Shown: piece after piece, positions 11,500 through 22,350 of the stretch
Position numbering within the stretch: the stretch's first letter is position 1
Layout of the letters: each line of letters begins with the position of its first letter
Assembly: GCA_025766275.1 (NCBI GenBank)
Contig: JAFKAC010000079.1
Location: 124,001 to 188,000, forward strand
Length of the DNA: 64,000 nt
Source: Lactarius indigo
Lineage: Eukaryota > Basidiomycota > Agaricomycetes > Russulales > Russulaceae
Reading direction: 5' to 3'
Position numbers and translations under genes: made by a program
The notes under the pieces: generated by a model
Database searches by the model: none
The model's input: the letters and a program-made list of their open reading frames with translations, nothing else
Told to the model about the DNA's origin: nothing

Positions 11500-13591
11500 A
11501 TGTCTTTTGGCACACCCCCAACCATCCCATCGCAGTTTCAGGTGTACAAGTATGTGGGTTTGGCCTTGCCTGTACAATGGAATACTAAACGGAAGTCCTT
11601 CTCGTAGCTCTTATGTGGAAGACCCCAAATGGCAGCGCCGGTTCACAGAGATCTGGGCTGGGTGCTTGGGCGTTGCAATAGCTCTATCACTCCCCTCGCT
11701 CTACCGTGCTTTCCGCGCGCGACGGGCTTTCATCGGCCTCTTTGGAGTGTGGGAAGGCAGTGCCTACGCACCCGCCCCCACAGTCCCACAGATGGAGGTG
11801 GCACCACCCCCAAAGTACAGCACTGCGCCCGGCTATCTGAGTATATTTCGCTCTGTTCTGCTACTGTCGCCCCTCGGCGTCGGGCTCAACCTAGGGCAGA
11901 GTACGTCGCCAGAGCTCCGATCTCTTCACACCGTCCATCTCACCACCAGCAACCAGTCCTCGTCGTAGTGATCTACTTCGTTGTCATCATCGTCTGCATC
12001 GTGACCAATGCGCCTCTCATCGACAATCCAAATCGTGCAGGTAGGCTTTCCGGTTTGCGTCCTCCCTATGCTATGCTCACTCCCCGTAGGCTTCCTGGCT
12101 CTCGCCCAACTCCCGATCGTCTTCCTCTTTGCAACGAAGAACTCCATACTTTCTCTTCTTCTGGGACCAGGCCACGGATACGAGAAACTCAACTACGTTC
12201 ACCGCTGGTCTGGCCGTGGGATGTTCCTTGGCGCCATCATCCATGGTTCTCTCTGGATTCGAAATCACGTCCAATATAACCTAGCTATCTTAGGTCCGCA
12301 AAAAGAGACCTCTGGCGTCGCCGCTTTCGCACTTCTCTGTATCATCGTGCTTTCCTCTCTCAGACCTGTCCGAATCTACATCCGCCAGATTTTCTTTTAT
12401 GTTCAGTACGTGTATCCATGTTACGTCTCGGATGAGCTGATGATAGAGACGTATCTAGTGTCCTGACATACGTCTCGTTCTTCGTCACTATTTGTTACCA
12501 CACGATCTACGCTCGGCCTTGGATTTATCCAGCACTGGCATTTTACGCTCTCGACCTACTCATGCGACTGTTCCGCTACCGCATCAAGGATGCCACGCTG
12601 ACATCTGTGGGGAATATGACTATTGTACGCTCTCGCGTCTCCTTCCCTCATGTTTTCGTTCAATGACTCTCGCAGATTAACATATACGACTGTGATAGTG
12701 GCTGGGAGGCGGGCCAACACATCCAGCTCCGCATTTTCTTTGAAGGGCGGGTATTCGAATCGCATCCGCTCACCATTGCCAACGCTCCCCCTTCCACCTC
12801 CTGCCTCGCCGGCCGCTCCATCGTGCTTGGCGCTCGCGTGATGGGGGATTGGACTCGCGCGCTCAACCATTACGCATCCACAGAACAAGAGCGCATCGCT
12901 CGTGATACTAGTGAAAAGGTAGATGGCGTGTCCGTGCCTGTGCAGGTGATGATCGATGGCCCATACGGGGGGTGCAGCCTGGATTTGGGTGAATATGAAA
13001 GTGTGCTCCTCGTCGCTGGCGGCGCAGGGGTGACGTTCACTCTCGGGCTGCTGGATGACCTGGTCGGGAGGATCGTGCGGCACCAGCGCGCGCGAGGCGA
13101 GCGCACCCGGCGCATCGAATTCGCCTGGGCGATCCGTTCCTTTGGTAAGCGAAACCTTCATCACGTCCGTTGTTACTTGGGTATCCACGTCCACATCCCT
13201 AGGCTGTATTAATTGGTTCGCGCCCATGCTTATGGACATCGCAAACGCGGCTGCCGACTCCTCGCTCGATCTCCACATCTCCATCTTTGTGACTTGCCTG
13301 TGCGACCCGGAGGCGGTGCCACCGATTCCGAACTCCATCACCACACTCGTACGACCGGACGTGCACCGACTTCTTGCACATGTGCTTTCCCCACCTCCGG
13401 TGGATGGTGATGTAGAAGGCGAGAGCGGAGGCTCGGCTCAAAGAGCAACCGGCCGGGGTGGCGTGGGAGTATGTGCGAGCGGGCCGGAGAGCCTGGCACG
13501 TGAGTCTGCAAACGCCGTCGCAAGGCTGACAGCCTCACACGCGAAGCGCGTGGGTGGAATCGCGCTCCATACAGAGGTGTTTTCCCTGTAG
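11500..13591 (+). CDS. FRE-type ferric/cupric reductase
   Basis: These transmembrane flavocytochromes pass electrons from NADPH via FAD and two haems to extracellular Fe(III) or Cu(II). Exons 11500-11543, 11608-11900, 11957-12040, 12090-12405, 12459-12624, 12676-13144 and 13203-13591 sum to 1761 nt (586 aa), all in phase. The ferric-reductase membrane domain has the two bis-histidine pairs: HRWSGRG with IIHG (14 apart), and YVHV with CYHTIY (14 apart). The FAD-binding motif is HPLTIAN. The nucleotide-binding motif is VAGGAGVTFTLG. The C-terminal part has the Cys-containing CASGPESL and ends HTEVFSL. The length is typical for basidiomycete FRE proteins. The copper transporter gene lies just upstream on the same strand. 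Confidence 0.9.
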
Positions 13592-14132
13592 CGACTTCTA
13601 TTGGCATGTGGACGAGATGAACTATGTTGAATTTTTTTATGTGTCACCGTTTATCCTATTTCTGGCTTCTTGTCCAAAGGAAAACTTGAATAATTTGAAG
13701 TAGTATCCCCAGTTGGGGTGGCGTTCCAACAACGACCACTGCGAGCCGCATCGCTGAATACGGGGATGGGAAAGCGATACGCGTCGCCCCTCATATTACA
13801 ACAACTTGGGCCCGTTATGTCCCAGAGGCACAGTTCCTGATATCTTGGCGTGCACCACAGCTGGCACAACCATCCACCTTCCTCAGTTCAATATCAATTA
13901 TGGGGCTGAACAGGATCACTCAGGAGTTGACGGAGTCAGGTTAGTCGTCATTTCACTTTCGAGTCGATGTCAATATTACTACTGTCATGACAGCCCCGTG
14001 GGGCAATAACTACGTTGTGCGCGAGTATGCTTTATGCACCGTGGGGAGAAATTATCATGCGAAATAATGTCTTACACTACATTTGGCCGCTTCCTTCCAC
14101 GGCCTTGCATTCCGCATCAATCTCTTTCGTGA
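13592..14132. other. intergenic region between convergent genes
   Basis: Lies between the 3' ends of the ferric reductase (plus) and the truncated MFS gene (minus). No gene seen. Confidence 0.4.
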
Positions 14133-15595
14133 TCACGGGGTCCTGTGGCGGGGCGGGTTCAGCGCAGCGACGCGGATGGAACGAGCTTCAATGGCATACG
14201 GGAAACATACCTTGGAAGGGGCAAACTTTCTTCTGGCCCGAATCCGTGTGCCATACCTATGAAACAAGAACGGGATTGGTAGTAACAATAACGCAGCACC
14301 GCCGATGAGAGTCGATGCCCAATTCACTCCCATCCCTTCATACATCTGCGTCGTAAATAACGGGAACGCCGCACCGACCGCAGAGCGGCACATTGTGTTG
14401 GCTGCGAACGCGGATGCTGAATACATTCGGTAGGTATCAACTAGGTAACACTAATCGTTCCAGACACTGTCAGAATTGGGCTCCGATACTGAAGTAGACT
14501 TGAGCGTACCAGAAACGACATGAAAAAAAAACAAGTACGATGCCAGTCCCCAGGGGGATAGTGCTGAATGCTGGAACATACCACGGTACACTCTCGTAGT
14601 TACCGGTCCACCCGAGCACGAAAATGGAAAATGCCAACAGGGGTCCGCCGACCATTGCCGAGCGCAAACGCTTTTCCGTGGGCGGGAAGCGCCGCTCCTT
14701 AATGTGTTGCGGGTACGTGCGAAAGAACAAGATGTTGATGAGCGTGGCGATCACTGAACCAATACCAATATTAATGAACATATGGCCATTATGCGGGGTG
14801 GTAAAGTGTCGGATGTGAGTGAAGATCACAGGGAACGCTTCAAACACTACAACACCACCTATTAGGGCGTCACCAAGGATCGCTGAGAGACTACCAACTC
14901 ACTGGCATAGGTCACACCATAAATGACCGAAAGATAAACGGTGATCAGAAGGAGGATTGACTCAACAAGGAGCATCCTTAATGGGCGTAGAACGGTACGG
15001 TTCAGCAATTCATTTATGGTCCTTTCGATCTTCTCGCTCTCCGCATATAAATCCTTGCTCTTCTCTGGATAGAGGGCGCGCAGACGCTTGGCCTGAACTA
15101 ACATCAATATTGTACATATGAAACGAGAAGACGTCGCACCTTTTGGGAAAGAAGAACGTGCTCATAGGTTTCCTGAAGGAACCCAATACCGAAGAAGGTG
15201 CAGCAGCCCGCAAAGATCATCATGACCCAGAATACCCTGCGCCATTCAAGATGACCAACAGTGACGCTACAAAGAAATCATCAGATATTTGCGCATATTG
15301 CCCTCGTCCAGACTTACTAGCCACCGACAACTGGTCCGAGAACAGGCCCCAAGAATACATTCATGGCGAACACGCTTGCCGCGATGCCTCGAGTGCTCGG
15401 ATCCCACATATCGACAATGACCCCGCTACTAGTCGTCAGGGGCGCGCATGCAAAGAATCCAGCAAAAAACCGCGTGTTAATAACCATTTCCATATTCTCC
15501 GCCAGAGATTGACCAAGATGAAATAGAGTGTAGAGTGAAAGTGTGGTAACGAGGATGGGTCGTCGCCCAACCAATTCCGACCCTGAATGTGCCCA
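14133..15595 (-). pseudogene. MFS transporter (Tpo1/Flr1-like), 5'-truncated
   Basis: On the minus strand the readable part begins at the loop-2/3 motif SELVGRRP and continues through the remaining membrane segments to a stop at 14133. Recognisable blocks are TRFFAGFFACAPL, DMWDPSTRGIA, RTVLRPLRMLLVE, HNGHMFINIGIG, LGWTGNYESVPW and YLVDTYRMY, separated by short introns. They align block by block with the intact transporter at 38079-40061. The first two or so TM segments and the N-terminal PDDxxNPQNW motif are absent. Upstream of about 15595 the sequence switches to a repeat that also flanks the NLR genes. The C-terminal end also diverges and extends. It is therefore probably a pseudogene truncated by rearrangement; a short internal start cannot be fully excluded. 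Confidence 0.75.
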
Positions 15596-16140
15596 CCAAG
15601 GAGACAAAAAAAAACCAACTAACAAACTGTCCCTTGTCCAGCGGAAGCATCCACAGCGTCGGAATATCACTTGTCACTACCTGGCAGACGAGGCGAAAGG
15701 TCGAACAGACATAGCGACATCATGATGTCATGAAAGGCTCGCCATCTAGCGACAGCAGCGCTGCGCGCGGGTAATCGTCAGTCAGTGGACCATCATTCGT
15801 CATTTTTACAGCTTCAAATTTGCGTGGAAGGTATCAGTGCAAACTCGAGAATACAGTATCAGCTCGGAGGGCGAAGGGTCGATGTAACAGCGTATGTGAG
15901 GAACTCAGCTGGCAAAGCCCTTGTTTCGTCGCGCGACACCGGTTCACCGCGCAGCTTCTCTCTAGCTCTTCTCATACTGACCGTGCTCTTGAACCTCGGA
16001 TCATTCCATGCAAGAGAAGACCTGCCAAATGGGGCGCTCTTCCAGCCAGCGAGTTCCTGGGGGTTCGGTCTCCGGCACTTGATCCGGCCCATCCCTGCCT
16101 CGACGACCGGCGTTTAACATTCAACGCCTACAATTTTGTA
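15596..16140 (+). repeat. NLR 3'-flank repeat, copy 1
   Basis: This non-coding segment matches 21590-22100 in the same orientation and 52860-53220 in reverse orientation, including blocks such as aggcgaaaggtc, gcgcgcgggt and gtttcgtcg. In each case it lies just beyond the 3' end of an NLR gene, so it appears to travel with the duplicated unit. Divergence is visible, with many substitutions and small indels. Confidence 0.7.
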
Positions 16141-16395
16141 ATACGATAGTGTATTCGTTACGTTTGACTTTGACCCCCCAGAGACATGCCCAGAAGTCAC
16201 GTCCAGAGAGCCAGAGCTCTCATCTGCACCGTATCGTATCGAGACGGATAGTGCGATTGTCAATGACACCAAACAGTACTCAACAGTATGTCAAGGAATA
16301 CAATTTCGCGTTAGGTCTCACAGCTGAAAACTAAGCGTATGATCATGCGTACAGTAGCTGCGCCTATGGGCAATCCTATATCCTACATATCATTC

Positions 16396-19300
16396 CTACG
16401 TCTTGTTCTCCACACTATGCCCCAACAATAACTGAGCGATCTCGTCGTGCCCTTCTAACGCAATCTGATACGCGGTTCTACCCTTACCGTCCTTGGCATC
16501 CACGTCCGCCCCACGTTCGAGTAACAGGTGTGCGACCTCCAACTCACCCCAGTATGACGCCCAGTGCAATGGCGTCGACTGGTCCTTTGCACGTGCCATG
16601 GGGTCGGCACCGCGATCCAACAGAATTCGTGCGATTTTGACATGTCCGTTATTTGACGCCGCATGTAAGGGGGTGTGCCCGATGTCGTTGCGCGCGTTAA
16701 TGTCGGCGTTATACTTGAGAAGCGTCTGAAAGAGCTCAAAATTTCCGTTACGAGCCGCCATGTGGAGTGGGGTCCAATGGTCGTCCTGCTTGGCGTTAAC
16801 GTCGGCGCCGTGTTCGAGTAGCCGCCGCACAATTTCGAGTTGTTCCCAAACCGATGCGACGTGCAGAGGTGTTCGCTTCCACTGGCCGAGGGAGTTCACA
16901 TCCGCGCCGTGCTCTAGCAATGATTTCACAACTTCGACGTGATTCCTTCTTGCCGCTGCGTGCAACGCGGCTCCGCAAGCACCGCCCCTGGCATTTCTGT
17001 GCTCTGGATGTTCGCTGATGTGCTTCACTACAATGTCTGGGAGCCCACAGAGGGCAGCATAATACACGGGAGCCGCTTCGAGCAGTTCTGGACGCATCTC
17101 GCCATCAGCTAGCCCCCAACGGTTACCATCGTCCGTATCGTGGATCCGAACCCATCGCCGAAAGTGTGCCTTGTCCGGGTCAAACAGATCTTCCACCCCA
17201 TCGTTTATGCGTAGTGACACGTTTTCAAATAGGGCATGGTAGAACCAGTATTCAGCAGCATATTGCGCCAGTGGAAAACGCTGCACGGAGGTTTCACGAG
17301 CGGTGTCGTCCAAACGTAGTAGGACTCCCAGGCAAGCTTGTGAGATTATCGTATGAGCGGGCTCGAGGTCGATGTGATGGAACGAAACATTCCCGACGGC
17401 CGCCGCGAGACGATCCGACGTCAGGAATTCTTTAACCGAGAAATGCGAAAACTGCACCACACGCGAATAGCCGTCGTGAACTACGGTGATCAAACTGGAG
17501 CACGTCGACAGTACTGCTTGCTCTTGATCTTCCCGCCGCCAATTCGTATTCAGCTTTGGAATTCCTTCAGACGCCTCATCGAAGTCAAATGCAAGTACTT
17601 CCGCGAGCTCCTCCAGGCGGAGAGGCCGAACTGCCACTGTCAGGCATTGCAACAGGCGATGGGCATGATCTCGGGTTGCCCTGCCGATATTCTTCAATAT
17701 CCGTTCGTATGTCTCGTCAAGAGATTCTGGGAGTTCCTGGAGAATTCGCCGCAGACTTGGCGGGAAACACTGCCGTACTGTCTCCAGTTGGCAGAAAACC
17801 CACCGGAACCTACAATAATATCAGCGGGAGCGACGGGCCGATGGCGATCGGCCACTTACATCCCATCAGCTTTGTCCGAGAGCGTCTCTATCACCAAATT
17901 TTGATCCTCGTCTCGCCACTTGCTCATCCGCGTATCCGAGTGCACGACGGAGGTCACATACTCGATGATGTCCTTCTTTTGACCAGTTTCATCGTGGAGC
18001 GATACTCGAAGAGACGTCAAGGGCTCGAGAGTATTTCGAATGTCGATTTCGGGGCGACTTGTGACACATATATGAAGATGTGGGAGGGAAAGCTCGACAA
18101 GCTCCTTTACGAGTTCCAGCACCAATTCCCTAGGGGATGGCACTCCAAAGGTGTCGGGACATTCGTCGAACGCGTCCATAATAATGTAGATTGGGCAGTC
18201 ATTAGAAAACGTGAGCGTCTCCTTGAGGCATTGTATCAACACGTCATCGGTAGGCTTGTATGCACCGTTGTCGTGGCTCAAATATGTGCGGTAGAGTATA
18301 TCGCAGCAAATATCGGAGCGAGCAGAAAGTTGAGAAAGAAGAGAGAGGAGTAAGTTTCGGCGATTTTGTTTATCGGTATCCCTGAAGTCGAAGTAATAGT
18401 ACGCCATGGAGGCCAGTTCAGCATCGCGCAAGTTCACGATATCCTGGATGACCGCAGAGCTGGGAGACAACTTAGGTTACCCTAAATGAAGACATAAATA
18501 AGAAACAGCGCACCAAAGCACGCTCTTCCCAGAGCCCGCTATAGAGACGATTCGTATTAGAGAGTAGAACAGAGAAGGGCTATATGACGTACGTTTGCCA
18601 TGTATCCACAGCAGGGAACCGGCAGACTTCCACTCCGCGAGAGGACTGCCTTGGAAGAACCACATTGTCGTTCCTTGATGCTGGGCGCCGCACAAGATAA
18701 CGTGATTTGTGGATGGATCGGGAGGTGAGAACCACTTTCGAAGGTCCTGTCGCCACTGATTCCCTGTAGGCCGGGAATATTTAATCGTCAACGTATAACC
18801 AGGGTTGGAGTTACGAGGCTACGAACTCTTCACTTCATCAACGTCGTTCGAAATAAGTCGCATAATTGCTGTCGCTTCTCTTGCTGTCTGCTGCACGATT
18901 ACTTTTGTTTCTTTTCCATCTGAAATAGGCATCTACGAAGGAATCGGTAGGCAAATAGGACGTATCACGCACCATCGAGTACCAATTTGACCGTATCACT
19001 GACACCGTTCACTTTGTCATCGACGCCCTTAACCTCGTCGTCAATCTTCGTTACTTTGTAGTCGACGCCGTCAGTGATCTTCAGGAGTTGCGCGGTTGCC
19101 ATTCGAACTTCCTCTTGTGTCAATTTGTCCAACCTCCTAAGAGCATCCTCGATATCCGTCTTTCCTACCAACTTCTTCAGATATTTTTCTAATCAAGCAT
19201 CAGCGGAACGCTGGAATCAATACACCTCAGGTGGCTTAGGAGCTCACTTGTTCGTCCTTGTTTTATCTCCTTCGTCGCAATAGCAAGGATATTGAGCACT

Positions 19301-19894
19301 TCTACCATGATCTTCACGATGACGTCCGTCATCTCCGCAGTTACTCGAACCGAAGTATATGTCTCCAGTCGATTTAAAAAGTTCTCCATACGTTCAAATA
19401 TGTCAATCAGCATATCTTGGGCCGTACTAACATCCTTAGCCGCCTAGAGAGCGTAGATGTCAAATTCTCTCGAAAAGAGATGTCGAGAAAGACACAGACC
19501 TGGAGGAGGACACCAGCACCTGTGAAGATCACTTTCGCCGGTGAGAAAACCTGCACAGGAGTTGTTGGAGCATCGTTCCAAGAATGACTTTGAGCCTTAC
19601 CAGACTAACGCCTTCGCCAAGAATAGCCGAAAACGCGAGAAGAACATTAACTGTAGGGCTGAGCCATTTTGTCAACCTTTCATCACTTTTTCGAGCTTGA
19701 TCTAGGTCGTTGACTTGGCTCTGAAGCACATAAAGAATCGAACCAGGGGAGTCGCAATTCTGAATCTTGGATGCAAGGGGATGGGTGAGGAGGTCCTTCC
19801 TAGTACGTTTCTCATATGCTTTCAAGGCGGTGCTGAAGATCGATTGAAAGTCTGAGGAAGGTGAGGTCGTAGTCACGTGGAGTATGGAAGACAT
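16396..19894 (-). CDS. NLR-A: Goodbye-like/NACHT/ankyrin STAND protein
   Basis: STAND receptors of this type are cytosolic switches: ankyrin repeats sense a ligand, NACHT binds and hydrolyses ATP, and the N-terminal domain signals. Exons (minus): 19894-19601, 19550-19500, 19443-19248, 19188-18973, 18919-18827, 18763-18593, 18538-18514, 18459-17860 and 17809-16396 sum to 3060 nt (1019 aa), fully in phase. Residues about 10-215 resemble the fungal STAND Goodbye domain (TALKAYEKRTRKDLLTHPLA, FSPAKVIF, EVRMATAQLLK). Four heptads (VDDKVNG type) follow at 222-249. Walker A GKPGSGKS is at 339-346, Walker B MDAFDE near 443-448 and sensor VTSRPEIDIR further on. Seven ankyrin units end the protein. The start reads MSSILHVTT, unlike the other three copies, and matches the decayed fragment at 53457. 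Confidence 0.88.
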
Positions 19895-20289
19895 AGTTCA
19901 AGAAGAAGCTAGGAGAAGGCTTGGGAGAATGGGTCAAGTTAGCAAGGAGATGGTGGGGAGAGGAAAATATCGAGCTAATGAACGGAGCCTTTGACCGGTC
20001 GCAGGTGCACAGCCTCATGACGGACCAGTAAAATACCGATAAACGTTCGACAAATCTGGGTCATAGGCGCTCAATATGTATCGTAACAGGCTCGGAGATA
20101 AGATGAGTCTCAAATGTTCGACGTTCAACAAGAGCAGACCGTCAGGACCGACGATTGCCGCACTGCAGTATACAAGGACGAAAGGACCTCGACACCGAAA
20201 ATCGACGATCTTTCAACAAAGTCGCCCGGACCTCAGCGTCACTCGACCGTAAGTGACGTGTGTGTGCCGTTTGATCCCTGGCGCAATGT

Positions 20290-21016
20290 CTCCGACCCTT
20301 AGTGTCACATGAGTTGACGTCTGCATTCTGCTGGAGTGGTATCCTTGCAGCTTCGAGATAACTACGGACATTGGTGTCAGCACCGTGCTCTAGTAGCAAC
20401 CCGGCGACTTGGAATGACATGTATAGTGCTGCGACTAGCAGATTCTCGTTGTGATGACCTAGAATTACCTGCCGGGGAAATTCGAGGATGAATCAGCACA
20501 AATTGTCTAAGTCAGCATCCCGCTGAAATGGGACCAGGAATCGTCCGTGTGGCCGATCCCACAATGTGAAATACGACCGGTCTAGGTAAAATAGGTCTTC
20601 CATCCAATGCTGTATATGCGACTCCATATTCTCAGACTTGGAATGGCCACCAAGCGCCGAGCAGCGTACTGGACAAGAATAAAGTCGTTGGCCCTCACTT
20701 CGTTGGCGTCTTCGACCAGACGAAGTAGAATACCTAAGTAAGTTCGTGGGACGACGATATGCGCAGACTCGGGAAGAACACGGCAGCGTGAGACATCTCC
20801 GCTCGAGTGAGTGCCAGTGAAACGAGGTAGTGTCGGTTCTTTTACCATAGAAGTGTGATACTGCACGATCAGGGAAACCATTTCATCTACATTGAGAATA
20901 GAGTATGTGGAAGCACGGCTTTTCGATAAGCTTCCAACAGCCAATCTCCGAACCGCTCCCTCGGCGGCACCAAAATTGAGAACGAGCATTTCTGCGAGCT
21001 CCGAGACACGAGGCAA
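20290..21016 (-). pseudogene. decayed NLR fragment (post-NACHT and ankyrin part)
   Basis: Minus-strand reading gives VSELAEMLVLNFGAAEGAVR, then PESAHIVV and TYLGILLRLVEDAN and VQYAARRLV, which align with the region between NACHT and ankyrin repeats in NLR-A to D (ELAEVLAFDFDEASEG, SAHTILAQACLGVLL, PLAEYSAEHW). After a stop and a gap, an ankyrin unit VAGLLLEHGADTNVRS follows. Frame is broken and most of the gene is missing. It sits between NLR-A and NLR-B and is a relic of a further paralog. Confidence 0.75.
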
Positions 21017-21274
21017 TGAGATGTGATCAAAAATGAATAGTCGAGAATGACAAGTGGGAGAAAGCCTCAGTGTCGGAAGATGCGTACACAGGAATACTGG
21101 TGGTGGGCACCTGAGATGATCGATGGATTAATGATGATGGCTCGGGCGTACCAATGGAGTAGACAATACAGACCCCTTTTCTTGCAGTTGTGATAGCCTA
21201 AAACCACATTTCTCTTCGTCATAAATGTATGTCGCCTATACGTTTCAGCTCGTGCGGACAGGAAGAGTCGATTG

Positions 21275-21302
21275 AAAAAAAAAAAAAAAAAAAAAAAAAA
21301 AA
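21275..21302 (+). repeat. 28-nt poly(A) run
   Basis: An uninterrupted run of 28 A lies between the decayed NLR fragment and the NLR-B 3' flank. It could be a microsatellite or the tail of an old retrotransposed insertion; no element body was recognised. Confidence 0.7.
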
Positions 21303-21589
21303 GTGGTCGTTATCCCTGTGATGGTTATCCCCGTGATGCATGAGACCCGAGTTGGGAGCAGGGACCTGCTGGCATTTGATGCTTGAAGAGTAAAGTCCCC
21401 GGGTTACATAACATCCATGTCGCTGCGACATACGGTCCATGTCTTTGTGCATCGTTGGATTACGGGATTGTCTTGGGGATGGTTGTAAAGAGTTTAGACG
21501 ATGTGACGTTGATCTGGTCCCCTTGCGGGAAAAAGGGATGAAAAATGAAAAATGCGTCCACCAATGGCACGAAGGAGAGACAAAAAAAA

Positions 21590-22100
21590 CCACTTTACAA
21601 ACTGAGGTTGTCCCTTGTCTAGTGGAAATCTGCACAGCATCAAAATGTCACTAGTTAGTAACGTTACTACCCGACGGACAAGGCGAAAGGTCGGACAGAC
21701 ATAGCTAAGGACATAGCAACATGGCATGCCAGTGATGGGGCCTCGCCATTTACTGTAGCGACAGGAGCGTCGCGCGCGGGCAGACATCAGTCAGTGGAGA
21801 CCATCATGCGTCATCCTTCCAGCTTCAACTTTTCTGGGAGGTATCATGATCAGTGCGAACTTCAGTCACAGGATATCTGCTCGGAGGGCAATGTAACAAC
21901 GCATGTAGGGCAGCAAAGCCCATGTTTCGTCGTGCGACGCCTGTTCACCGTGACCACCATGACGTGGCTTCCCTCTTGCTCTCAAGCTTCTCGTCATGAT
22001 ACCACCCGTGCTCTTGAACCCCAGATCATTATTTGATCTCTTGCGAGAGAAGATTTGAATGTGCTAAATGGGGCGCTCTTCTAGCTAGCGACTCCGAGCT
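21590..22100 (+). repeat. NLR 3'-flank repeat, copy 2
   Basis: Homologous to 15596-16140 in the same orientation and to 52860-53220 in reverse. It lies 3' of NLR-B and forms the outer end of the left arm of the large inverted duplication. Confidence 0.7.
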
Positions 22101-22350
22101 CCAACGCTCAGAGTCATGCCGAGAGCTCGCATCCAGGCTCACCTGTAGTATCGTACCGTATCGAGGCAGAATATTATGTGATCGTCAATAACCCCAAACA
22201 GTACTCAACAGCGTAATAAGTCACATTCACACCTTGTCAATCTTCCAAGAAATCTAATTTCGCATAGGGTCTCATACTGGCATCTGAAAAAAACAATATG
22301 CGTACAGTATCGTAGCTGGGCCTGGAGATCTCGTATCCTACACATCATCC

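Noticed and set aside
12556..13344. 262-codon minus-strand ORF
   Set aside because: Antisense shadow of ferric reductase exons 5-7, whose motifs and splice phases are convincing.
17556..18353. 265-codon plus-strand ORF
   Set aside because: It is antisense to NACHT exons 8-9 of NLR-A and crosses an intron of that gene; similar antisense ORFs recur in the paralogs because the coding strand is conserved.
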